A DNA stretch of 37,242 nucleotides. Source: CAYLNK01 sp964384675 (GTDB lineage: Bacteria > Acidobacteriota > Thermoanaerobaculia > UBA5066). This document shows, one piece after another, positions 1 to 12,000 of the stretch (the first letter of the stretch is position 1; the number at the start of each line of letters is the position of its first letter). The translations under genes and the position numbers were made by a program. The stretch spans positions 1-37,242 of the forward strand of contig CAYLNK010000026.1 in the NCBI GenBank assembly GCA_964384675.1. The letters are read 5' to 3'. The notes beneath the pieces were generated by a model. The model made no database searches, was not told the DNA's origin, and saw only the letters and a program-made list of their open reading frames with translations.

Positions 1-1
1 G

Positions 2-3000
2 AACGGGTCCGTCGCAGGTGGTGCCGGCGGCGGCGTGGTCCGCGTCCAGGGGACCGCCACCGTGCGCCTCCACGGCGAGATCGACGTCGACGGTGAGTCG
101 CGCTCGAACGACCTCCTCGGCGGCGGCGCGGGCGGCGCGGTGCGGATCGTCGCGCAGCGGATCGACGGAACGGGCCGGGTCCATGCCAACGGCGGCTCCA
201 GCAGCAGCCCCGCGCAGACGGGCGCCGGCGGCGGCGGCCGCATCGCGATCTCCACGGTCGAGCCGACGACCGGCCCCCTGACGATCGGTCTGGAGTCGGT
301 TGGCGGCTGGAACGGCCCTGTGCCCGCGACCGCGACCGCGATCGGCGGCGCGGGGACGATCTGGGTCGAGCGCCGCGATGGAGCCGGCAACCCGACCGAC
401 GCGGGCAGCCTCAGCGTGGCGAATCGCTCCGGCAAGCCGGCGTCGACGACGCCGATCCCGGCTCTCTCCGGGCTCTCGAACGGCGCGGTCGCCGACGCGA
501 CTATCACCCTGGCCGACTCGGCAGCGGGGAAGCTCACGGTCGACGCTCCGCTCGTCCGAGGCGCCGTCGAGGGCGAGACGCTCGTCGCGTTCCTCGACGA
601 TCCGCTGCCCGCGAACCAGCGGACGTGGCTCCTGCCGGTCACCCTCCAGACGCGCCTCACGGCCTCGACCGTCCAGCTGTCGGTGCCCGGCTCCGCAACC
701 GCGCTCGGTGAGATCCAGGCCGCGCTCACGGCGGGCAAGACGGTGACGGCGCACGCGCGGAGCGCGTTCGCGTCGGTGACGCTCGCGGGCGCGACGCGCC
801 TCGTCCTCGACGACGACCTGACGGTGGGGGCGAACCTCAACGACCGGGTGTCGGTGACGGCGGACGCCGAGTCCAGGCTCCTTCTCCGCGCCGAGCAGCC
901 GCAGCTGACCCTCACGTCCACGCCGCCGGCGGGCAGCGTGGGCCAGGGCACGACGCTTTCGGTCACCTGGAGCGGCGCCGACTTCCTGGGCTTCTCGAAG
1001 GTCGAGACGACCTGGTCGCTCGTCGGCGTGACGAACACGACGACGTACTCGAACGAGCCGACCGTTGTCACGCACGGTGCGACTCCGGTCCTCCTGCCGC
1101 TCTCGCCGACCCAGCCGGCCGGTCCGGTGACCTACAAGGTGAAGCTGACCGACCGCGCGGGCCGGACCCGCGAGGTGACCCAGGCGTGGACCGTCGTGGC
1201 CGACACGACGGCGCCGGTCGTCAGTCCGATCCAGCTTTCGCCGGTGCCCGGTCCGAACGACACGTACACCGGTGGCGACGCCGTGACGATCACCGGGACC
1301 GCCACCGACAACATCGCCCTCGCCCAGATCACGCTCACCGTCGACGGGGTGACGACGACGTCCACGACGTCGCCGATCAGCCGCGTCTGGACGGCACCGC
1401 CGGTGTCGGCGGATACGACGTACGAGATCGTCGTGACGGCGACCGACCTTGCGGGGAACGCGGCCGTACCGAGCCGACGGACCGTTACGGTGAAGCCGCT
1501 CGACAACCCGAACGCGCCAACGGTGACGATCAGCTGCCCCCTGTCCGGCAACACCTATTTCCCGTCCGGCTACGGCGGCTTCACGATCTCGGTCGTCGCC
1601 ACGGACGACGTCGGCGTCTCCAGGGTGGAGTTCTTCGCGGACGGGGCGACCGATCCCTTCTCCGTCAAGTCGCCCGCGTCCGGAACGCAGACCCCGTTCT
1701 CGGTGACCAGCGACCCGACGTCGCTCCCGACAGCGACATCGGACACCGTGGTGCGGTATCGCGTCCGAGCCTGGGATGCCTCCAACAACTTCCGTGACGC
1801 CAGTGTCGACGTGCACGTCATCCCCGCGACGGTCCTGACGAGCACTCCGTCGGCGAGCGACGCCGTGACCACGTACTTCGTGGCGGGTGGGACGACGCTC
1901 ACGATCGACACGCCGCGCACGCTCGGTGGGCTCCTCGTCCTTCCCGGTGCGACCTTGACGCATTCACCTGGAATGAAGCTGGAGCTGACGATCGCGGGCA
2001 CGCTCGTCGTCGACTGTGGCGGAGTGATCGACACGACCGGGAAGGGCTACGCGGCCGGGGTCAGCTACCCCGGTGTCGTCGTGCCTGGCTTTGCGAGCTC
2101 GGGCGGCAGCCACGTCGGCCAGGGTGGTTTCGACCCGCTGGCGCATCTGGCCATCGGAGAGACGTTCGGGAGCGTCTACCGACCGAACGAAGCGGGTGGT
2201 GGAGGCGCTCCGTCCTCGCCAGGCGCCGGAGGCGGTGTCGTACACCTGGCTACCGCGGCCATGCAGGTGTGGGGCGCGGTCCGCGCCAACGGAACGGGCG
2301 ACTACTACGGCGTCGGGGCAGGCGGCTCCATCTGGATCGAAGCATCCTCGATCGACGGGGACGGCACGATCGAAGCAGGCGGAAGCACCGCGACAGTCGG
2401 GCAGTACGGAAGCGACGGCGGGGGCGGGGCCATCGGCGTGTCGTACGACAACGCGGGCGGTACCGTCCTCTCGAAGCTGAGCACGCTCGGCGGCAAGGGA
2501 ATCAACCAGCGGTACGGCGGACCCGGCTCCATCTATCTGAAAGGGCCTGGCGCGGCCTACGGGACACTGAGGATCAGCAACGGCAGTACGGTCGGTGCGG
2601 CCCCGACCATCCTCCCCTCGCTGGGCGCGGGCACGGCCGGTGGGCAGACCGCCGGTGCCGTGCTCGCGACGGGCCTCCCGGTCGTCCACGGGTTCTTCGT
2701 GGGGCACTGGGTCGAGGTGAAGGACGCCGACGGGGCTTTGAAGGGAACGTGGCGAATCGGGTCCATCGCCGGCTCGAACGTGACGCTCGCGCCAAACGAC
2801 GCGGAGACGATCGCGCTGGCGCCGGGAGACCGGTGGCAGGGCGTCTACCGGTTCGACTCGATCGAGCTCGGCGGCGACCGCGTCGTCAGCGCGGATCCGA
2901 TCCGTCTGGGACCCGCGGGTGTGGCCCAGCTCGTCGGGCCGTCGATCCCGGGAAAGTACCTCGAGCTGGCGTACCCCCTCGAAGTGCCGCTCACCTCCGT

Positions 3001-6000
3001 CTCCGGCAATGTGTCGGCCTCCTCGATCTCGGCGACCGACCTGACCGTGAAGAGCGGAAGCGTCCTGACTCACCCGGCCACGCCGCCCGGGGGCCTCGCC
3101 CAGAGTCTGACGCTGAACGTGGGTGGGACGCTGACGGTCGAGGCCACCGCCGCCATCGACGTGAGCGGCCGCGGCTACGTGGCCGGATATGCGTACCCCG
3201 GCGTCGTCGTTCCCGGGTCCGGCGGCAGCCACATGGGCCAGGGCGGGATCAACACCGGTCCGCTGGGCGAGACCTTCGGTAGCGTCACCCGTCCGGGCGA
3301 GGCCGGTGGAGGCGGCTCGGTGGGCGCTCCAGGCGCGGGCGGTGGCGTCCTGAAGGTGACGGCCAACGTGATGAACGTGGCGGGCGCCATCCGTGCGAAC
3401 GGCACCGGGCCGTACTACGGCGTCGGGGCCGGTGGATCGGTCTGGATCTCCACCACGACGCTGAACGGGAACGGCTCCATCGAAGCGAACGGCGCCGTCA
3501 TGACCCAGGGGACCACCGGCAGCGATGGCGGTGGCGGGGCGGTCTCCGTCGACTACGTCAACGGTTCGGGCTCGATCCTGAGCACGTTGAAGGCGGTGGG
3601 TGGACGCGGGATCACGGCACGGTACGGCGGTGCGGGCACCGTGTACACCAGGGGCCCTCTTTCGAGCCTCGGGGACTTGACGATCGACAACGCCGGGACG
3701 GCGGGCCAGAAGACGGTCCTGCCTTTCCTCGGCGCCGGAACCGCAGCCGCCGGATCGGGCGGAAGCGTTCTCGTGACCGGTCTCTCGGCGATCCAGCCGT
3801 ATTTCGCGGGGCACTGGATCGAGGTCAGGCGAGGCGCGACACTCGTCGGGACCTGGCAGATCGGGACGGAGGCCGACGCGATCAACGGCGGGTCCGTCAG
3901 GCTCGTCGCGAATGTCGAATCGGGCGTGCCGGACGTGCGAGAGGGCGACGCGTGGCAAGGGGTCTATCGCTTCGATCACGCGACGATCTCGGGAGGGGCG
4001 GCCCTCACCTCGCGCGACCCGATCCTGGCGCCCGGCATCGGCCGTCCGTCGGGTACCGCCGACCTGGCGCCCGGCCAGCCGTCGCCGGCGATCGCGGGTA
4101 CGAGCGTCTCCGTGCTCGTCAACGCGTCGGACACGAACGCGAGCCTGAGCCGCGTCATCCTGCACGCCACGGGGCCAGTGGTCGCGGGATCCGTCACGCA
4201 GACGGTGAGCGTCTCCGGCGCGAGCGCCGCGATTCCGCTCCAGATCGGCCTCGGGCCGTCGGCCCCGGGAGCGGTCGTGTCGTTCTGGGCCGAGATCTAC
4301 AACGCGACGGGTGTTTACGCCGTGACGCCCACGACGACGGTCAACCTGACCGGCTCGACCGTCGGCGGGGCGATCTCGAGCGACATGACCTGGACTCGGG
4401 CGGCGAGCCCGTGGGTGGTGACCTCGAACGTCTCGGTCAACGCGGGGGTCACCCTCACCGTCGAGGACGGCGTGACGGTGCTCTTCGCCGCGGGTACGCA
4501 GCTGTCGGTGCTGGGCAAGCTGACCGCCGTGGGGACGCCGAGCAGCCAGATCCTCTTCACGTCGTCCTCGGCGACACCGGCGCCTGGAGTCTGGCGGAAC
4601 ATCACCTTCCAGCCCGGCTCGTCGCCGGCCAGCCAGATCGCCTACGCGACGGTGTCGTATGGGGGGGGCACGGACTTCGGGGCGATCGTCGCCGCCGGGG
4701 GGGCGCCTCTCTTCGATCACGTGACGGTGAGCAGCTCCTCCAGCAACGGCTTCAACGTCACAGGCGGTACCGCCACCATCCGGAACAGTGTCGCCTCGGG
4801 CAACGCGGCCACGGGGATCGGTATCTGGGGCCCAGGCACGACGGCCCTCGTCTCCGATTCGACGTCGACCTCCAACGGTGACCGTGGCCTCAACGCCGTC
4901 AACTTCTCGAGCGCGTCCGTGACCAATCTGACCCTCACGGACAACGTCGGATTCGCAATGGGGATCGACGCGAATGCCCGGCTGACCGCGATCAGCGGGG
5001 TCACGGCGTCCGGTAACGGGGGCGGGCCGAAGGACGCGATCGCGATCGACCCGGGCACGATCTCGATCGGCAATCAGCAGCTGCGGGCTGCCGGCCTGCC
5101 CTGGCGACTCTCGGCGAGCGGGACGCTGACGGTCGGTGCGACGGGCGTGCTGACGATCGACCCTGGCGTCACCCTCCAGTTCCCGGGCAACGGAAAGCTC
5201 ACCGTCCTGGGCAAGCTGCTGGCCGTCGGAACGCCGGCGAACCAGATCCTCTTCACGTCCTCGGCGACGACGCCGTCGCCCGGGAGCTGGAAGAACATCA
5301 ACTTCCAGTCGGGCTCGTCCAGCGCCAGCCAGATCGCGTACGCGACGGTTTCGTACGGCGGTTTCGTCGAGCTCTCCGACCTGGGGTCGATCCTCACGGC
5401 CGGAGGGGCTCCGTCGTTCGATCACGTGACGGTGAGCCACTCCGTCAGCGAGGGCTTCAGCGTGTCCGGGGGTACGGCGACGCTGCGGGATTGCGTGGCC
5501 TCGGGGAACGGGGGGAACGGCGTAACCGTCTTCGGCTCGGGCACGACGGCAGTCATCTCCGACTCGACGCTGACGGGCAACGGCGGCCGCGGGCTCCGCG
5601 TGCTCGACTCCTCGAGCGCCTCTGTGACGAACCTGGTGAGCACGAACAATGGCGACTTCGCGATCGAGGTCGGCGCGAACGGCCGGCTCTCTTCGATCAG
5701 CGGGGTCATCGCCAGCGGCAATGGCGGAGGGGCGAAGGACGTCATCGGGATTGCCGCCGGGACGATCTCGATCAGCAACCAGGTCCTGCACGCGGCCGGG
5801 GTTCCATGGCGTGCCGGCAGCTCTCTGACGGTCGGTGCGACGGGGGTCCTGACGATCGACCCGGGTGTCACGCTGCAGTTCCCCTCGTTCGGCCAGCTCA
5901 GCGTCTCCGGGAGGCTCTCGGCGGTCGGAACTCCGGCGAGCCCGATCCTGTTCACGTCGAGCGCGGCGAGTCCAGTGCCCGGCGCCTGGTCGGGCATTCT

Positions 6001-9000
6001 GCTCAACACGGGCTCCTCGACCGCGAGCCAGATCGCCCACGCGACCGTGTCGTTTGCGGGATCGGGATCCGACAGCGCCGCCATCGTCGTCGCCAGCGGA
6101 AGCCCGACGTTCGATCACGTGACGGTGACCGGGTCGTCGACGAACGGCTTCAACCTCCGCGGAACGCCTGCCAGCAGCTCGGCGACGCTCCAGAGCTGCA
6201 CGTCGACGGGTAACGCGTTCTCGGGGCTCTGGGTGTCGAGCGCGACGGCCACGCTGATCGACTCGACGTTCAGCTCCAACGCCCAGAAGGGCATCGTCGT
6301 CTCGAACACTTCGAAGGCCTCCCTGACGAACGTCACGATCACGAACAACGGCGACTACGCGATCGCCATGGACGCGAGCGCCGAGCTGAGCACGCTCTCC
6401 GACGTCTCCGCGAGCGGAAACGGCGCCGGCACGAAGGACGTCATCGGTCTCAACGCCGGCACGGTCGGTACGACGACGGCATGGCACGCGGGCCTTCCGT
6501 ACCTGGTGACCGCACCGAACACCACCCTGACCGTTCCGGCCGACGGGACCCTCACGATCGACCCGGGCGTCACGGTGAAATTCCCGGCGGGGGCTCGTTT
6601 CAACGTCTCCGGCAAGCTGCTGGCGGTCGGGACGCCCGCCAGCCCCATCCTGTTCACCTCGTCGGCCGCGGCCCCCACACCGGGGATCTGGAAGAGCATC
6701 TCGTTCCAGCCGGGGGCGACGGCCGGAAGCCAGATCGCCTACGCCACGGTCTCCTACGGCGGTGCGGTATCGGACGGAGGGAACATCGTGGTGCGGGCCG
6801 GGAGCCCGACCTTCGACCACGTCGTCTCGACCGGTTCCCTGACCAACGGCTTCGACATCCAGAGCGGTCCCACGCTCCTTTCGTTCTGCTCCGCCTCGTT
6901 CAACGCGACGGCTGGCGTCACCGTTTCCTCGGCGGCGGGCAACGCGACCCTGGTCAGCTCCACGTTGACCGCCAACGGGGCGCGGGGTCTCAACGTCCTC
7001 ACCGGGGGCCACGCGTCGGTGACGAACTGCTCGTTCTCCGGGAACGCCGCGGGCGGCATCGGAGACGACGACGCGGCGAACGCCGTTCCGGCCAGCCTCA
7101 ACGATTGGGCGTCGCCGAGCGGACCGTCCGGAACCGGTCCCGGGACCGGCCAGTCCGTGCAGGCTGGCGTGGCGTACGAGCCGTGGCTCGTCGCGGCGAC
7201 GAACCCGGAGTACCAGATCACGAGCGCCAGCCAGCCAGCGCCGTTCAATCCCGCCGCGGGCGAATCCGCCGACTGGTCGGTCGCGGCGACCTCGCCGGGA
7301 ACCTGGCGGCTGCGGATCCTGGATGCCTCGTCGAACGTGATCCGCACGGTCGTGGCGTCCGGGGCGTCCACGACGCTGACGTGGGACGGCAAGGACGAAG
7401 GGGCCGTGGTGCAGCCGGCCGCCACCTATGGCTACACGCTGGACGTGATCTCGGACGGAGGCATCGCGGCGACACGGGCGACGGGCCGCGTCGTCACCTC
7501 GACGCCGATCACGGCCTCGCTCTCGTCCGCGAGCGTGGCGCCTGCCGCGGTCACGGGCGGAGCGGCGGCCACGGGAACCGTCACGTTGACGGAGGGCGCA
7601 CCCGCAGGGGGAGCCATCGTCGCCCTCACGAGCAGCAGCCTCGCCGCGGCGGTCCCGGCCACGGTCACGGTGGCGGCGGGCCAGACGTCCGCGACCTTCC
7701 CGGTGACCACGATCCCGGTGAACCCGGCCTCCACGATCGCGACCCTGACGGCCACGTATGCGGCCGTCACCCGGACGGCGAACCTCACGGTGAACGCCGC
7801 TGACCTCGCCTCGGTCTCCCTCAGCCCGACGACCGTGGGAAGCGGCGCGACGTCCATCGGCACGGTGACGCTCACCGCCCCTGCCGGACCCGCGGGCGCG
7901 AACGTGTCGCTCACGAGCTCCGCTTCCGCCGTCGCTACGGTCCCGGCCTCGGCCTTCGTGCCGCCCGGGCAGTCGTCGGCCACCTTCGTCGCCACGGCCC
8001 AGAGCGTCTCGGCCCCTTCGTCCGCAACTCTCACCGCGGCGTACTCCGGAGCCACGACGGTTGGGAAGTCGGCGATCCTCAACGTCACACCCACGGTGGG
8101 GTCGATCACGGGCAGCGTCACGGATGCTCAGGGCTCCGGGGCCGGCGTGAGCGGGGTGACCGTATCCGTGACCGGCGCCATTCCCGCGATCGCGACGAGC
8201 ACGGCGATCGGCGGCACCTTCACGCTGGCGAGTGTCCCGGCCGGCACGGTCACCCTCACGGCCGCTCACGCCGACTACGTGACGGCCACGACCGGCAGCC
8301 TCACCGTCACGCCGGGTCAGACCACGATCGCGGGGACCCTCTCGCTGAATCGCACGACCGTGACGCTCTCCGGCGTCGTCCGGGAGAACGGGCCCGGAAC
8401 CCCCATCGGAGGCGTGGCCGTGACGGTGCAGGGCCAGCCGGGTCGCGTCGCCACGAGCGACGCGAGCGGCGCCTACTCCATCCCCGGTGTCACCTGGGGC
8501 TCCCTGAGTGTCGCCTTCGCGAAACCAGGGTTCGCCTCGCGGACGCTCACGCTGGCCGTCTCCGCCGGCGCCTCGCCGGTCCTCGACGCCGACCTCGATC
8601 GTGTGGCGAGCAGCATCACCGGCTACGTCCGCGATGCCACGAACGGCCTCGGCCTGGCTGGCGCTCTCGTCGCGCTGTCGGACGACGCGGCGACGAGCGC
8701 CGTCACCGACTGGTCGGGCGCGTACTCGCTCGCCAACGTCCCCATCGGTCCACACACGCTCGCGGTGAGTCGCCCGAGCTTCACGAACGCGACCAGTCCG
8801 AGCGTTACGGCGGTGGAAGGCACGGTCGGGGCTCCGGACGTCGCCCTCACGCCGATCCCGGCGCAGCTGGCCGGGCACGTGGTCGACCCCATCGCGGGGA
8901 CGCCTCTCCCGGGCGTCACGGTCACGCTGGCCCGGACCGGCCAGAACGTGACGACCGACGCCGCGGGCGCCTTCTCCTTCACCGGCGTGCCGACCGGCTA

Positions 9001-12000
9001 CGAGCTGCTCTCCTTCACGCGTGCCGGCTATCGCGCGGGTGCCAGCAACGAGGTCCGGCTCGATCCGGCCGCCGTCCTGGACTTCGGGAACGTGGAGATG
9101 ATCCCGGTTCCCGCTCAGCCGACCGGCCTCCTCCACGGCTTCGTGCGCGACGCTGCCGGCAACCCGCTCCCCGGCGTGACGGTGACCGCCCTCGGGCTTA
9201 CCTCGGCGCAGACGGCGGTCGACGGCCACTATGAGATCGCCAACGCTCCGATCGGCGCCTACGTTCTGACCGCAGAGAAGGCCGGTTTCGCCAAGGCGTT
9301 CTCGCGCTGGCACGGGCCCGCCGCCACCTTCGCGACGAACTGGGAGGTGGTCCAGGACTTCCGGCTCGAGGCGACGGGGTCCACCGCCACGCTCGACGTC
9401 ACCTCGCGCGACTTCGTCCTGCGGACCCCGGCCCCGGGCGACGTTCGTGTCTACGCGGCTAACTCGGCGTATCTCGTGGCCACCGATCCGTCCGGGCGCC
9501 GGACCGTGCCGGGAGTGCCGGCGGGCGCGCTGATCGGGACGGCCCCCGTACCGACCCCGCTCGGCGCGGGCGCGACCGTCCCGCTCGACCTCGATGCCGG
9601 CGGCACGGTCCCCACCTCTTCGCCCCGCTACGCCGCCGGCGGTCGCGTCTTCCGCGAAGCGACCGCCGGGCCCGTCGCCGGAGCGACCGTCACGCTGACG
9701 AACGCCGCCGCGGCGTACACGACGACCGCCACGACGGACGCGAACGGGCGCTGGAGCTTCTCCGGCGGGCCGGCGGGCCTGTACACGATCTCGGCGGCGG
9801 CCCCGGGCGGCCTGGCCTCCGCGCCGATCCTCTGGCTGCTCGGCGACGACGGCACGCTCGCCCGGATCGACTTCCAGCTGGATTCCGTGGCCGACCGCGG
9901 CACGCTGGAGATCACAGAGCCTGCTCAGGGCGCGCTCCTCACGACCGCTCCGGGATCGGTCTCCGTGGCGGCGACGTTGCCGAAGGCGGGCGACTACATC
10001 GTCAACGCCGATGTCGGGTTCTCGAATGCCAGCGTCGCGGGCGTCGTCGTCACCTACGGCGCCGACGGACGCAGCTTCCAGATCGACTTCTCGGCGACCC
10101 CTCCGACAGGCCCGACGAGGATCGATGTCCAGGCGACCACGCGGTACGGAGCGATCCTGTCGGCCCACGTCGACGTGACGCTGCAGGCGGCCGCGCCGGC
10201 CAGCGTCAATCTCAGCCCGGCGACGGTGGCGGGCGGTGAGCCCTCCGGCGGCGTCGTCGGTCTGAACCTCCCGGCGCCGGCCGGGGGACTCGTCGTCAGC
10301 CTGTCGAGCAGCTCTCCCGTCGCCGCGCAGGTACCCGCGACCGTCACGGTTCCCGGAGGGGCCACGAGCGCGGGCTTCACGGTGACGACGAGCCAGGCCC
10401 CGGTCGCGACCTCGGTGGTCATCTCCGCCACGGCCAACGCCGTCACCGCATCGGCCACGCTCACGATCACGCCATCGGCGTCGACGACGGGCTCGATCAA
10501 CGGAGTCGTGTTCGACGGCGGGAGCGGCATCGGCCTGCCGGGCGTGGTGGTCAGCGTGGGCCCGATCCAGGCCAGCACCAACGGTTCGGGCGCCTATGCG
10601 CTCACGGGTGTGCCGGCCGGCCTCCAGACCCTGACCGCCAGTCGCGTCAGCTACGCGGCGGGCGTCGGAACGGTGACCGTCTCCGGTGGCAGCACCACGG
10701 TCGCGTCCGCGCTGACGCTGGTCCCGGACCCGGCCCAGATCTCGGGGAACGTCATCGACCCGATCGTCAACGCCCCCGTGTCCGGCCTCACGGTCACGCT
10801 GGCCCGCACCGGGCAGACCGTCACCACGGACGGCGCGGGGCACTTCGCGTTCACCAACCTCGCCCCAGGCTTCGAGCTCCTCGCGTTCAGCAAGGCTGGG
10901 TACCGCGCCAGCGCCTCGACCGAGGTCGAGCTCGCTCCCGGCGCGAACGTCGTCTTCGATCGGGTCGAGGTGTTTCCCGGCGGCAACCTCGCGGGCACGC
11001 TGCACGGCACCGTGCGCGACGCCGGCGGCAACCCGATCGCCGGGGCCACCGTCACCGCGCTCGGCCTCGGCTCCGTGCAGACCGCGGCCGACGGCACCTA
11101 TCAGCTCCCGGGCGCGCCGGCCGCGTCCTACGTCCTGACCGCCGAGAAATCCGGGTACCGGAAGGCGTACTCCGGCTGGCACGGCCCCGGCGGCCCGCTC
11201 GGCACACCCTGGCAGGTCCTTCAGGACTTCGTCCTGCCGGCCGCCAGCGCGACGGGCTCGCTGACCATCACGTCGCACGACCTGATCACCCGGGCCGCGT
11301 CCGTGGCGGAGGTGCGCCTCAGTGCGCCGCTGGCGTCGTACCTCGTCTGGACGGACCCCGCCGGCACGCGCTCGATCGCCTCGGTGCCTTCCGGCAAGGT
11401 GGTCGGTGACTACGTGCCGTTCCAGCTCGGTACCGGCGCATCGCGCACGATCGAGCTGACCGCAGGGGCCACTCCACCCACCGCGTCTCCCCGGTGGGCC
11501 GTGGGCGGGCAGGTGGTCCGGGAGACCACCGGCCAGCGGATCGTGGGTGCCACCGTCACGCTGACGAACACGGCGGCTTCCTTCACGACGACCGTTCTCT
11601 CCGACGCGAACGGCCGCTGGAGCTACGCCGGCGGTCCGGTCGGTCCCTATTCCGTGACGGCCACGGCGCCGGGCGGGCTCGGGCTCCCGGACCCCTGGGC
11701 GTTCGTGGCGGCGGACGACGGTGGCGTTGCGGAGGAGACCCTCTTCCTCCGCAACGCGGCAGACGACGGCACCCTGACGGTCCTCACACCCGCCGAAGGA
11801 GCCGTCCTCACCCAGGACCTCTCCACCGTGACGTTCACCGCCACACTGCCGCGCCCGGACGACTACATCCTCAGCGCCGTCGTGCACCTCTCGTCCCAGG
11901 AGCCGACGGACCTCGTCCCGGCGTACGCCCTGAACGGCCGTGGCGTGACGATCGGCTTCACGTCGCACTCCCCGGACGGTCCGGTGGCGATCGGCATCGA

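Noticed and set aside
35..37. GTG as the adhesin start codon
   Set aside because: The frame is open back to base 2 and the preceding residues (GGAGGG) belong to the glycine-rich repeat. The window simply cuts the gene.
4400..7170. Polysaccharide-lyase or pectinase activity for the beta-helix modules
   Set aside because: The fold type is suggested by the repeats, but no catalytic Asp/Arg/Lys pattern is conserved among the four modules, so an enzyme call is unsupported.
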